The notes: generated by a model not told the origin, from the letters alone. DNA of 26,894 nt from Bacteroidota bacterium (GCA_023412975.1 JAEZRB010000262.1:1-26894); one strand, 5' to 3'; positions 7,986 through 14,997 are shown, counted from the first letter of the stretch. Numbers and translations: made by a program.

Positions 7986-8477
7986 CTATTCGAGATTTTC
8001 CTTGAAGAACTCAAATCTGTTGGTGAGATTTTTACAGACTTCAATAACTTCTATGAAAGGGTAATTATATAGTGACTTTTCTGCGTACTTGCTTTTTGTT
8101 CGCTGCCATTTGGCGTACTTGAATAAAAGCGGACTGTCTTTAAGCCGGAATTTTAAGTAAGCCACGCTGTCCTTAACCCGTCCTTCAATGGAGTAGCTGC
8201 AATTCCAGTATTTTTTAAAGTCCCTGAGTGTGGTTTTAAATGTTTGAAGATCCGCGTCGCGAGATTCAAAAATGTAGTTATTGTCTAAGAGGGCCAAGCA
8301 AAGCGCTTTGTATTCTACGCCAATAACCTTTACAGTGGTAGCATCCTTTGGAATTGTCGTTAAAATACTGTCCTGGTTTTGCGCATTCGAGACACCAACC
8401 AATTGTATGAAGATTAAAAAGAAATTGACGCATTTAGTGGTTAGCCGACTAGGATGATTAATCTTTTGAATTTTCAT
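7986..8477 (-). CDS. Hypothetical secreted protein
   Basis: 163 residues with no family I recognise. The N-terminus has basic residues followed by a hydrophobic stretch (VNFFLIFIQLVGVSNAQNQ) that looks like a signal peptide cleaved near the Ala-Gln. The remainder is soluble, with three cysteines (ALCLALLDNN, WNCSYSIEG, EVCKNL) and many aromatic and lysine residues (FKKYWNCSYS, LFKYAKWQRTKSKYAEK). It lies alone between two attC-like sites, as a single-gene cassette. The site downstream of its stop is disrupted by the IS remnant. The ATG at 8477 is kept because the signal peptide needs it. Confidence 0.6.
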   Translation of the reverse strand: MKIQKINHPSRLTTKCVNFFLIFIQLVGVSNAQNQDSILTTIPKDATTVKVIGVEYKALCLALLDNNYIFESRDADLQTFKTTLRDFKKYWNCSYSIEGRVKDSVAYLKFRLKDSPLLFKYAKWQRTKSKYAEKSLYNYPFIEVIEVCKNLTNRFEFFKENLE

Positions 8478-8496
8478 ATCGTTTTCGATTTTTCAG

Positions 8497-8748
8497 GCCG
8501 CTAGCTTGGCATTAAAGTCAATCTTAGAACTTAGCGAATTGCCGATTCCCGATAGCTATTGGGACAGTGTTACTGTCGCTCGGCCGATGTTGGGCCTGCC
8601 CCGGCCATGAGCCAGGGTAAAGATATAGAGCTGATTTTATATTCCAAAGCTCATGGGTAATTCCTCAGCCGGAACTGCAGATGATTAGCGATATATAGCT
8701 GAGCTTTTTTTCTGAAGCGGGCATTTTGTCAAACTCACTGTCAGTGGC
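8497..8748 (-). repeat. attC-like site downstream of hepT (degenerate)
   Basis: The arms are GCCGCTAGC (8497-8505) and GTCAGTGGC (8740-8748); each is one or two changes from the GCCGCTAAC/GTTAGCGGC pair. Inner arms TTAGCGAATTGCCGA and GGGCATTTTGTCAAA pair partly. The interior shares TGTTACTGTCGC, the palindrome TCCCGATAGCTATTGGGA (8547-8564), CCAAAGCTCAT and AGCGATATATAGCTGAGC with other sites. The left arm seems to carry a roughly 20 bp insertion between core and inner arm. Confidence 0.6.
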
Positions 8749-8757
8749 AGCGACTGT

Positions 8758-9093
8758 TTAAAAATCCAGTGATTTTAAAGAAGAAAGAAGTTGCGGAAGA
8801 AATGTATTTTAAATTTCCCACACGATTGAATAATATATACCAAAATAATCGTGTACTATTCGGTTTCTGAATCCACGGATTCTGTGCCAGTCAATATTTG
8901 CATGACAATCCTTAAAATCTTCCGGAAGTCTGTTTGCGGCCTCACCTATTATCTCAAAATTTCGGACTACTGCATCAACGGTCTTGCTGTCATTAACAAA
9001 TTCTTCAAGAGTTAAGTGTTCAGTGTATATTAGTATTTTATTACCGCTCTCAATGATATCTTCAACAAGGAGATTCGGTTGTCTCTTAGACAT
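8758..9093 (-). pseudogene. hepT: HepT-like HEPN ribonuclease toxin with premature stop
   Basis: The frame codes 94 residues to a TAA at 8809-8811. The HEPN catalytic motif R-x4-H-x-Y is present (R76, H81, Y83: RNRIVHDY), as are NFEIIGEAANRLP and the WHRIRGFRNR helix. Family members run to about 110 residues. Reading on in frame past the stop gives NTFLPQLLSSLKSLDF and then a stop at 8758, a tail resembling the usual C-terminal helix (family pattern IIWDII-x-LP-L). So one sense codon appears to have become TAA, giving 111 codons plus an internal stop. HepT cleaves RNA and is silenced when MntA AMPylates the HxY tyrosine. The start overlaps mntA by 8 bp. The shortened product may still fold; activity is uncertain. 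Confidence 0.8.
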
Positions 9094-9376
9094 AAACTAT
9101 TTCAGGTTCTATTTCGGTGAAATATTTTTTCTTGACGCCATTTTTTGATACTAAGTCTACCGGGACATTCAACCTCTTTTCGATAAAATCAGCCAGGTCA
9201 ATAAATTCAATTCCTATAGGTTTGCTAAAATCTACAATGATATCAATGTCACTAGTTGGCTTGAATTCGTCACGAACTATCGAACCAAATAGTCCTATTG
9301 AACTTACATTGTATCTTGCTACCAATTCTGGTTTTAATTGAATCAAAATTTGTTTTATGGTTGCCAGGTCAGTCAT
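9086..9376 (-). CDS. mntA: MntA-like minimal nucleotidyltransferase antitoxin
   Basis: 96 residues, typical of minimal nucleotidyltransferases. The signature G-S-x10-D-x-D is complete: G31-S32 and D43/D45 in GLFGSIVRDEFKPTSDIDII. The third carboxylate region is PVDLVSKNG. Family knowledge: MntA transfers AMP groups from ATP to the tyrosine of the HepT HxY motif and so neutralises the HepT ribonuclease (type VII toxin-antitoxin). The gene overlaps hepT by 8 bp, the usual translationally coupled order of antitoxin first. It appears intact although its partner has a premature stop. Both are in one cassette-like unit, a known type of integron cargo that stabilises arrays. Confidence 0.9.
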   Translation of the reverse strand: MTDLATIKQILIQLKPELVARYNVSSIGLFGSIVRDEFKPTSDIDIIVDFSKPIGIEFIDLADFIEKRLNVPVDLVSKNGVKKKYFTEIEPEIVYV

Positions 9377-9452
9377 TTAACAAATATAATGAATCTTCCA
9401 CAGGGCTTTGCCAGCAGGTCCCTTTTGCCCAACTTCACAAGGCGCATTCAGT
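9377..9452. other. Short gap, possibly a decayed attC-like site
   Basis: 76 bp between mntA and the hydrolase gene, where a site would be expected. CAGGGCTTTGCC (9410-9421) resembles the inner arm of other sites (CAGGGCTTTGCG), and ATTTAAC overlaps the mntA start at 9375-9381, but no convincing second arm is found. Confidence 0.3.
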
Positions 9453-10379
9453 TTACTCTATAAATCTTCTATAAGCCCTCTCTCCAAAATACACATAGTT
9501 TCTTTCTTCCCTTTTCGTACCAATTAATATGGAATGTATAAAGCCATTCCGTTCTACCTGCTGCGTATGAAAGATCTTTCTTTCAGGATTGGTTTTTAGA
9601 AAGAATGATATTTTTTTATTAGTCGATCGATAAACGATCAGGCTATCATTTTTCAGTTTAGAAAGCGCGAAATTCTTTTGTAAATGTCTTAGCATTAAAC
9701 CGCTTCGGTACCAGGTGCCACCTGTGTCTGATACAAAACGCTTTCCGTTCAATAGTGCTACGCTGTCGTTGTAGGCAAATACATTCAAATGCACATCCTT
9801 GTTTTGTTTCAGCCATTGTGTAATCTTTGACAGGTAAGTTGAATCGTAACCATAATTACTATCAAGGAAACTGATATTTTTCACATAGGAAGGAATGGTT
9901 TTTACACCGTCAAGGTAACTGAAAATAAAGCGGCCACCGCCACTATGACCGTTCAGGTAGAGCGACTTTTTCCCCTTGAATAAGGAGTAAAGCGTGTCCA
10001 CAATATGTTGTGTTTCTTCAATATATGCAGGATGCCTTGTTTTCCACTGCGGCCAGCTTTTATAACTGTTCTCTAAATAAATAACAATGATATTTTTATC
10101 CCGCAGTTCTTGTCTTAAGAATTTTGTCTGTGCCTTTATATGTTGAATATCAAAATGCCAGTCATCACCTTCGGCCATTATTTTTCCCATTGTTTGTTCT
10201 GTGGTGTTGCCATTGGGCAAAGCATATAAAATGATCAGGGACTGGCTTTTCCTGTCCTGGCCAGTCGCCATATCTATCGTTATATATACATCCCCATACA
10301 TCGTAAATCTTTGAAACGACTCCTGCGCTTCAGCAAGAAAACCGGTAACCAGGAATAATATCGTAGCCAGGAATTTCAT
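9453..10379 (-). CDS. Secreted alpha/beta-hydrolase-fold protein
   Basis: 308 residues from the ATG at 10379. A longer frame back to 10478 would put 33 polar residues before a good signal peptide (MKFLATILFLVTGFLAEAQ), so the shorter start is preferred. The nucleophile elbow GHSGGG (Ser146 of G144-G149) sits after a predicted strand (KSLYLNG). Possible acid and base residues of the triad are the aspartate in SFLDSNYGYD and the histidine in RNGFIHSILIG, both in the right order. The protein is probably a periplasmic or surface esterase, lipase or peptidase; the substrate is unknown. It fits a one-gene cassette, with an attC-like site on its 5' side (10499-10697) and a poorly preserved gap on its 3' side. 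Confidence 0.7.
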   Translation of the reverse strand: MKFLATILFLVTGFLAEAQESFQRFTMYGDVYITIDMATGQDRKSQSLIILYALPNGNTTEQTMGKIMAEGDDWHFDIQHIKAQTKFLRQELRDKNIIVIYLENSYKSWPQWKTRHPAYIEETQHIVDTLYSLFKGKKSLYLNGHSGGGRFIFSYLDGVKTIPSYVKNISFLDSNYGYDSTYLSKITQWLKQNKDVHLNVFAYNDSVALLNGKRFVSDTGGTWYRSGLMLRHLQKNFALSKLKNDSLIVYRSTNKKISFFLKTNPERKIFHTQQVERNGFIHSILIGTKREERNYVYFGERAYRRFIE

Positions 10380-10498
10380 TTGTAGTAAAATTTTTTGTAA
10401 GAAGTGTTCATTCCTGGTATTTAAACAATTTTTTCTGACCTTGTTGCTTTTGAGGCTTATTAATAAGAGGATCGACATTTAGAGGGGTTCGTTTTTAC

Positions 10499-10697
10499 AT
10501 TACAACCAACATTAAAGATTTGCGATAGCATGGCAATAGGGAAATGTCTGCCTGGAACAAATACTTATTTAAAAGCTCATGTTGAAGTTACAAACTAATG
10601 ATCAACAGAGTTATGTCTGACGAATTAAAACTGAGAAATGATTTGTAGCCGAATGACCCAACTTCTAGCCATGTTATTGAAAATGCACTGTTGTAGG
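10499..10697 (-). repeat. attC-like site downstream of the 10705 lipoprotein gene
   Basis: The outer arms are ACAAC (near 10502-10506) and GTTGTAGG (10690-10697), different in sequence from the GCCGCTAAC type but complementary to each other. Inner arms TTTGCGATAGCATGGC and GCCATGTTATTGAAAA pair with mismatches. The stop codon of the upstream gene is 8 bp away. Arms that vary together while keeping AAC/GTT are what attC structure predicts. Confidence 0.5.
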
Positions 10698-10704
10698 AGT
10701 TTTT

Positions 10705-11193
10705 TTAGTCGCGTTTATAAAAATTTACTGTCAAAATACTTGAATATGGATTATAGAAATAGGCTGTGTCACTGCACATGAATGGTCGAAAAAATTGTGT
10801 ACGTTGTCCCGTTTCCGGGTCTTTGATGATAACAACCGTTGCAGAATCAAGTTGATATTGTGTCACTTTGAATTCGTAGTCTATTTCATAATTTCTTGTC
10901 CACTGGTTTTGATTATTTTCAACAAAGCTTACCGTGCCATTCATGTTGAAAACATATTTTTCAGTTCTTCCCTGGTTTAGCGGAGTTAACGTGTCTTGGA
11001 AAGTAAAATAATTTCGATAAGTATGCGTCCAGGTGTAGGTGCCCGCAATCATCGATTTTACTATGGCAATGTCGTTTGTCTTATGAGAGCAGGCAGTATA
11101 GGATATATTGTCTTTTTTGCAAGCAGCAAATGTAATAAGAAGATAAACTTTCAAAAGAGTTTTTGTCACAAGGAGTAATTTTAAACCTGACAA
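10705..11193 (-). CDS. Hypothetical lipoprotein, lipocalin-like
   Basis: 162 residues from TTG 11193; no ATG gives a sensible start. Alternative GTG and TTG codons lie inside the hydrophobic segment. LKVYLLITFAACKKDN is a signal peptide II with lipobox FAAC and the charged residues after the cysteine that are common in Bacteroidota surface lipoproteins. The mature part has alternating aromatic strands (IAGTYTWTHTYRNYFTF, EKYVFNMNGTVSFVENNQNQW, NYEIDYEFKVTQYQ) and reads like a small beta-barrel of the lipocalin-like type found in this phylum. Function unknown. It is one of four consecutive lipoprotein or membrane cassettes. Confidence 0.65.
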   Translation of the reverse strand: MSGLKLLLVTKTLLKVYLLITFAACKKDNISYTACSHKTNDIAIVKSMIAGTYTWTHTYRNYFTFQDTLTPLNQGRTEKYVFNMNGTVSFVENNQNQWTRNYEIDYEFKVTQYQLDSATVVIIKDPETGQRTQFFRPFMCSDTAYFYNPYSSILTVNFYKRD

Positions 11194-11233
11194 CTCAAGT
11201 TTGTCTCTCGTTGCATTGGATGTCGCTCTGATT

Positions 11234-11385
11234 GCCTACACCCCCTGGGCTTTGCGATGTGGCGATTCCCTATAGCTATCGGGACTTTATTAATGACGCC
11301 TGGTTAGTTTTGCAAAAGTTGATCAGCGAGCTACAGCTCAGTCCATATTCTATCGCGCCATATTGCAAAGCTTCTTGTCAGCGTC
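11234..11385 (-). repeat. attC-like site downstream of the 11395 lipoprotein gene
   Basis: The arms are GCCTACACC (11234-11242) and GTCAGCGTC (11377-11385), both decayed at the core triplet. Inner arms GGGCTTTGCGATGTGGCG and GCGCCATATTGCAAAGC pair well. The interior has TCCCTATAGCTATCGGGA (11267-11284), GACGCCTGG and AAAAGTTGATCAGCGAGC, shared with other sites. The gene's stop is 9 bp away. Confidence 0.6.
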
Positions 11386-11394
11386 AGTTTTATA

Positions 11395-11751
11395 CTAAAA
11401 TTTTCCGAAAAAATTGGATATATCAAAGTACAGTTTGAGGTTTTGGCCATTCGCCAAGGTTATTGCTATCACATCGTAGGGTTTGTTATCCTGAAAAATT
11501 AACGACTGTCCTTGCACTTTATAGTCAGAGTAATGCTCTTTTATCCATTTATACTCTGCAGAAATTCCTTTTTCGCTCGTCTTCTCTGTTATAACAATTG
11601 CTGTTGCAAATGAAAGTCCGTCATCTGTAGGTTTAGGTGTCGACGCAGAAAATGTATTGGATAGGCCTGAACCAGATCTGGTTTTTTTGCTTGACGAACA
11701 TGCAAAAAGCATCGCCGACGTCAACAGTAACAGAAAGATTCGTTTTATCAT
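11395..11751 (-). CDS. Small hypothetical lipoprotein
   Basis: 118 residues. MIKRIFLLLLTSAMLFACSSSKK is a textbook lipoprotein signal peptide with lipobox LFAC. A low-complexity Ser/Lys/Thr linker follows (SSSKKTRSGSGLSNTFSAST), then a compact domain of about 75 residues: DGLSFATAIVITEKTSEKG, EYKWIKEHYSDYKVQGQSL and KPYDVIAITLANGQNLKLYFDIS, where the last part resembles a short beta-hairpin. The pattern is seen in small conserved Bacteroidota lipoproteins of unknown function. Single-gene cassette between the sites at 11234 and 11813. The ATG is supported by the signal peptide. Confidence 0.68.
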   Translation of the reverse strand: MIKRIFLLLLTSAMLFACSSSKKTRSGSGLSNTFSASTPKPTDDGLSFATAIVITEKTSEKGISAEYKWIKEHYSDYKVQGQSLIFQDNKPYDVIAITLANGQNLKLYFDISNFFGKF

Positions 11752-11812
11752 GCAAGACTATTTTTTCTATTAGAAATTTAACGGAATCCGACACAGGTTT
11801 GCGGGTTAAATA

Positions 11813-12028
11813 GCCGCTAACTTACCAGGTCTTTCTGTTGTGCTGATATTCTGTGTTACTTCAGCCTGGTACTGTTGCTTATCAAAGATAGAAAGCTGAT
11901 GGCATATTCCAAAGCTCGGTTATCTTCGTGAAGATGGAACTGCAACTGTCCCGAAAGCTATCGGGTATCGATATATCGATGAGCATATATTCTGTCGCCA
12001 GCATAGCAGAAAACCCCTTGCTGGCTGC
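11813..12028 (-). repeat. attC-like site downstream of the 12059 lipoprotein gene
   Basis: The arms are GCCGCTAAC (11813-11821) and GCTGGCTGC (12020-12028). Inner arms CCAGGTCTTTCTGTTGTGCTG and CCAGCATAGCAGAAAACCCC pair over most of their length. The interior has TGTTACTTCAGCCTGG, CCAAAGCTCG and the palindrome TCCCGAAAGCTATCGGGT (11949-11966). The site is 216 bp long, at the upper end for attC. Confidence 0.62.
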
Positions 12029-12058
12029 TGTTTCTTTGTAACCAGATTATCGGAACTG

Positions 12059-12487
12059 CTATTTTATCTTATAATGGTAAACAATCCAAAGTAATTTAAA
12101 CCTCTTTCTAAATAACCGTTTTTGGACTTTTTTACCTTGAGCACTGATAAGAGTATCCTGAACGCCCGCTTTATCTAATATACAAAATGTCGTTGTTTGA
12201 TGGTCGCCATATCGGGCTAGTATCAAATTGTTCATAGACAAACCTCGATTGGGTTGTAGATTAAATTCAAGAATAGAGCCACTGTCCAATCTGGTCAAAG
12301 TCACATCAGTTGTAACCTTAGAAGATTTCTTATTTCTGTTTGTGACGATGCTTTCAGAAGCGAAGGCAACGGAATCTGTTGAAACGATAGAAATTCTTTT
12401 TGCTTCGGTTGAACCATTAGAAAGTTTGATTACTGTGCACCTCTGAAGAAGTAGTGAACAAAGAAGTATATAGAAAGCAATTCTCAT
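12059..12487 (-). CDS. Hypothetical small secreted or lipid-anchored protein
   Basis: 142 residues. MRIAFYILLCSLLLQRCTVIK is a hydrophobic leader with a cysteine at residue 17; the lipobox (LLQRC) is poor because of the arginine, so anchoring is uncertain. The rest contains Ser/Thr-rich strands (KRISIVSTDSVAFASESIV, KVTTDVTLTRLDSGSILEF) and ends in a basic tail (KKVQKRLFRKRFKLLWIVYHYKIK). No family is recognised. Only 82 bp with no attC-like site separates it from the next gene upstream (12570), so the two may form one cassette or have lost the site between them. Confidence 0.58.
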   Translation of the reverse strand: MRIAFYILLCSLLLQRCTVIKLSNGSTEAKRISIVSTDSVAFASESIVTNRNKKSSKVTTDVTLTRLDSGSILEFNLQPNRGLSMNNLILARYGDHQTTTFCILDKAGVQDTLISAQGKKVQKRLFRKRFKLLWIVYHYKIK

Positions 12488-12569
12488 AGATCGTATCGAT
12501 TCATTTGTGTTGAAATATAAACGCGCTCTTACTTAAAGATGTAATACGATAACAGCTCAAACCGTTCTT

Positions 12570-12902
12570 TTAGGAATTTCTTTCTCCTCTACGGAGAACG
12601 CCTATGCGATTAAATTGAATTACACGATCCAGGGATTGATTCCATAATGAAAAATCTTCAACACCTAACAGGTCTGTAATTGCTTCCAAGCTATTATCCT
12701 TCGACGTTTGGAATGAATTATTTCGTTGTCGCACAACATACAAATTGTCGTCAGAAAAGTGAGTTTTAATGTTCTCCATCACTATCTCTTTGATGACTTC
12801 ACCCTTAGTTCCAAAATACACCCACTCCGTATCGGTAACTTTTGGCCAAAAAATTTTACGAGTTATCTCTTGCGTTGCTGAATATATTAGTCGTGAGTCC
12901 AT
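12570..12902 (-). CDS. Hypothetical protein
   Basis: 110 residues from the ATG at 12902; an in-frame TTG two codons upstream (12908) is possible. No signal peptide or membrane segment is seen. The protein looks soluble and mixed alpha/beta: SRLIYSATQEITRKIFWPKV, DTEWVYFGTKGEVIKEIVMENI, SLEAITDLLGVEDFSLWNQS, ending in a basic RIGVLRRGERNS. No family is recognised. It lies at the left edge of a half attC-like site (12911-12943), so its 5' flank fits a cassette start. It could share a cassette with the 12059 gene. Confidence 0.5.
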   Translation of the reverse strand: MDSRLIYSATQEITRKIFWPKVTDTEWVYFGTKGEVIKEIVMENIKTHFSDDNLYVVRQRNNSFQTSKDNSLEAITDLLGVEDFSLWNQSLDRVIQFNRIGVLRRGERNS

Positions 12903-12910
12903 CTTCAAAG

Positions 12911-12943
12911 GTAGTAACTAAGGGCCAGGGGTTGGTGCAGTGG
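12911..12943 (-). repeat. Half attC-like site next to small ORF
   Basis: Read on minus, CACTGCACCAACCCC leads to a GTTACTACC core, resembling the L'/R' side of other sites (GCGCAAAACCCCTTGTTAGC). The R'' side and interior are missing; the stop of the 27-codon ORF is only 6 bp away. Partial deletion of a site is likely. Confidence 0.4.
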
Positions 12944-12949
12944 ACATAC

Positions 12950-13033
12950 TTATCTGTTTTTGTTTACAAAAAGAATTTTCAGCAACCACAGTCCGATAAA
13001 AAATCCAACAATAAATAGTAAGGCAGTATTCAT
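12950..13033 (-). CDS. Predicted single-span membrane micropeptide
   Basis: A 27-residue frame (MNTALLFIVGFFIGLWLLKI then LFVNKNR) starts with ATG at 13033 and ends TAA at 12950. Nearly the whole peptide is one hydrophobic helix with a short basic C-terminal tail, the form of a small membrane peptide or a type I hydrophobic toxin. It lies in a gap of about 410 bp, between a half attC-like site and another degenerate one, so it is the only candidate cargo of that cassette. No ribosome binding site is evident. A random hydrophobic frame cannot be excluded. Confidence 0.4.
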   Translation of the reverse strand: MNTALLFIVGFFIGLWLLKILFVNKNR

Positions 13034-13130
13034 TATAAAATATTTTTAATCATTAATTCAATTTGTTTTGTTTGTCAAAATGTATTCTGACGAGCAGAGC
13101 TTTATGCAGGTTGGAATTAGTATTCCGTCT

Positions 13131-13300
13131 GCCGATAACTGCTGCCGATTGAAAATATATTGCTTAAATTATGTACAAAAGCTGATAACACTTGTCATAC
13201 TGAACTGAAAATGGGAATTTATATCAACTAAATTACTGTTCAGCTAAACTATAAAAACCTGGATTTTTACTTGATTTTTTACTCAGTTCATTTTAGCGGC
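13131..13300 (-). repeat. Degenerate attC-like site downstream of DoxX/DUF4287 genes
   Basis: The arms are GCCGATAAC (13131-13139) and TTTAGCGGC (13292-13300), each one change from the usual pair. The interior has GTACAAAAGCTGAT, like ACAAAAGTTGAT in other sites. Inner arms do not pair convincingly. The stop of the DUF4287 gene is 14 bp beyond. Confidence 0.42.
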
Positions 13301-13314
13301 TGGCATTTCTTACA

Positions 13315-13539
13315 TCATTCGGTTTTACCTTTGAGTGCTGCATACATTGCCATAGCGTGTCCATGTCCCAACTCAAATTCTTCCTTCAACCAATTTGTAA
13401 TTTCTGTCGCTTTTACTGTTGGCTTTACTTTTCCTTTTTCTAAAAATCCTTTTTTCTCTGCAAGCTTTTTAAAGTCTTCAAGACCTTTGCCTGTTTTCTC
13501 TTTAATGTTATTAAGGTATGCTTGAAACGACATACTCAT
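13315..13539 (-). CDS. DUF4287-family small protein
   Basis: 74 residues, matching the DUF4287 pattern over its whole length: MSFQAYLNNIKEKTGKGLED, FKKLAEKKGFLEKGKVKP, ATEITNWLKEEFELGHGHAM and AMYAALKGK. The HGHAM motif is its most conserved part. The family is a compact helical domain of unknown function, common in small soil-bacterium genes. Two start codons two residues apart (MSMSF) are possible; the second (13533) fits family length. The gene overlaps the end of the DoxX-like gene by 29 bp (or 23 bp), so the two are probably co-translated as one two-gene cassette. Confidence 0.85.
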   Translation of the reverse strand: MSMSFQAYLNNIKEKTGKGLEDFKKLAEKKGFLEKGKVKPTVKATEITNWLKEEFELGHGHAMAMYAALKGKTE

Positions 13540-13939
13540 TTGTTTGAAAGATTAAATTATTATTATCAAAATTCCTGACCTTTTGATAGGAAATGTAAGA
13601 AATAATAAGAACAGCGGAGAAGAATATAGGAAGTAAAGTTTGTGCGCCAAAGCCATCAACAACCCAATGACTTATACAGGCAAATATGAAGTTAAAAGCG
13701 AAGCCTGCATAAGCCCATTCTTTAATGCGATTAGGAAAGTTGGGTATAAGTAGAATGATTACACCCCCTATTTTAAATATTACCAAAGCGTTCCCGAAAT
13801 ACTCAGGATAGCCCAAATGCTTTATGCCTTCTTTTGCAAGTTCTGTTTGAGATGTAAGTGCAGGAATTACACCTTCCATTACGAAAATTATAATGGTCGC
13901 TATCCAAAAGATAGTTTTTGATGTTTTTGCTGTTTTCAT
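13511..13939 (-). CDS. DoxX-like family membrane protein
   Basis: 142 residues from ATG 13939. The frame can extend to TTG or ATG starts at 13984 and 13975, but those residues are hydrophilic and unlike the family. Four hydrophobic helices are visible: TIFWIATIIIFVMEGVIPAL, YFGNALVIFKIGGVIILLIP, EWAYAGFAFNFIFACISHWV and TLLPIFFSAVLIISYISY, with the family's KHLGYPEYFGN loop between helices one and two. DoxX-like proteins of this type are widespread in Bacteroidota; the role is unclear (membrane redox or quinone association has been proposed for relatives). It overlaps the DUF4287 gene at its 3' end. Confidence 0.83.
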   Translation of the reverse strand: MKTAKTSKTIFWIATIIIFVMEGVIPALTSQTELAKEGIKHLGYPEYFGNALVIFKIGGVIILLIPNFPNRIKEWAYAGFAFNFIFACISHWVVDGFGAQTLLPIFFSAVLIISYISYQKVRNFDNNNLIFQTNEYVVSSIP

Positions 13940-14074
13940 AATTTTTGTTTTTGTGATAATACAAAGTTGGGTCATGCTATACACTTTTGTGGGGTGCTAA
14001 CAAGCCATTTTAAAGGGTTAATTGCGACAAAATTCAAACCGTAAACTATCACTGAATTGTACGGTATCCTGCTT

Positions 14075-14299
14075 GCCGCTAACGACCAGGGCTTACTATA
14101 GTAACCATATTCTATGTTACTGCTACCCGGTACTGTCGCTGATTATAGAAGCTGATGATATATCCAAATCTCATCCGTGATTCTGCAGCCGGTACTGCAG
14201 CTGACCCCATAGCTACCGGATATCGAAATTTAGCTGAGCATTTATTCTGTAGCGCGGCACCCCGTGGGCCGGTATTTCGTAAAACTTCCTGTTGGCTGA
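14075..14299 (-). repeat. attC-like site downstream of higA remnant
   Basis: The arms are GCCGCTAAC (14075-14083) and GTTGGCTGA (14291-14299). Inner arms CCAGGGCTTACTATAGT and TATTTCGTAAAACTTCC pair partly. The interior has GTTACTGCTACCCGG, AAGCTGATGATATATCC and TTTAGCTGAGCATTTATTCTG, shared with other sites. The higA reading frame stops 6 bp away. Two short open frames across it (14112-14306 minus, 14155-14343 plus) are by-products of the repeat. Confidence 0.6.
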
Positions 14300-14305
14300 G
14301 GTGCA

Positions 14306-14661
14306 TTAGTAACTCTGGATCAAAACATCAGTTGGGATATTAAGCCTTTCATGCAATTGTCGAATCATTTCTAAAGTTAGTTTTCTTTTCCTGTTAAGAA
14401 TTTCGCTAGCTCTGCTTTTTAAACCTATGATGTTGGCGAGATCATTTTGAGAATAACCCATTTGCTCCATTCGGAATTTAATTGCCTCAATGGGATCCGG
14501 ATAGTCAATTGGGTAATGAATTTTTTCATAATTGTCAATAAGAATTCTAATATTTCGAGTTCATCACCCTGGGGACTACCTGGTTTTGCATCAAAGATCG
14601 ATTCCAGCTTTTCTATAGCCGCTTTATAATCCTTTTTCGTTTTTATGGGTTTGATGCTCAT
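14306..14661 (-). pseudogene. higA: HigA-like antitoxin with frameshift
   Basis: The frame from ATG 14661 gives MSIKPIKTKKDYKAAIEKLE and then AKPGSPQGDELEILEFLL, the start of HigA antitoxins (I-P-I-K-T-DY-A--E, AK-GTPEGDELE-L). It then goes out of frame. A second frame continues the family sequence: DNYEKIHYPIDYPDPIEAI, FRMEQMGYSQNDLANIIGLK, a complete helix-turn-helix (SRASEILNRKRKLTLEMIRQ) and a stop at 14306. The switch lies near 14525-14560 and equals loss of one base; the total of 356 bp would be 118 residues if restored. It is a broken gene or a sequencing error. In working loci HigA binds HigB and represses the operon. It starts 2 bp after the higB remnant. Confidence 0.82.
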
Positions 14662-14663
14662 AC

Positions 14664-14810
14664 TTAAACATTTGTTGCGTCAAACTTATCATATTGCGCG
14701 TGAGTTCCAATGAATATGATCCAAACCATTCCATAAGAATAGTTAATTCTCACAATTAGTCTGTAATGGTTGCCTTTGATATAAGATAATAAAAGTTCCC
14801 GAAATGGGAA
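14664..14810 (-). pseudogene. higB: HigB-like mRNA interferase toxin, N-terminally truncated remnant
   Basis: An open stretch of about 48 codons ends just before higA and reads KGNHYRLIVRINYSYGMVWI then IFIGTHAQYDKFDATNV, the C-terminal half of HigB (family pattern NI-GN-YRL---I-Y---V-IR-VLTHAEYD). The conserved His-Ala-x-Tyr-Asp is kept (HAQYD). No start codon and no N-terminal half are found; an in-frame stop lies at 14811-14813, and the next attC-like site begins about 40 bp further on, so the 5' part was lost. HigB cleaves mRNA on ribosomes; this copy is presumably inactive. Confidence 0.78.
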
Positions 14811-14850
14811 TTATTTAATTCAAACGGAATTTGAAGTGCATTTCAGCCAA

Positions 14851-14997
14851 ATCAAAACGGCTTGGTGCAGGGCCGGTTCCCGATAGCTTTCGGGACCGTG
14901 TTACTATCGCTCGGCTAATATACAAAAGTTGATTAGAGTTGCTACAGATCAGCACTTTGTCCGAATCCGCAATTGTGCCAAACCGCCCGTTAGGCGC
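14851..14997 (-). repeat. attC-like site with canonical GTTAGGC core, after DUF6794 gene
   Basis: GTTAGGCGC (14989-14997) contains an exact GTTRRRY core; on minus this is GCCTAAC next to the gene stop. The other arm is AAAACGGC near 14854-14861. Inner arms CTTGGTGCAGGGCCGG and TTGTGCCAAACCG pair in part. The interior holds the palindrome TCCCGATAGCTTTCGGGA (14878-14895), TGTTACTATCGCTCGGC and ACAAAAGTTGATTAGAG. Confidence 0.62.

Noticed and set aside
13981..14015. GTGCTAAC near the DoxX start as another core site
   Set aside because: No complementary arm within 300 bp and it overlaps the likely 5' region of the DoxX gene.
14112..14343. Two short open frames on opposite strands (64 and 62 codons)
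   Set aside because: They lie inside an attC-like site and their open frame follows from its palindromic sequence; no family resemblance.
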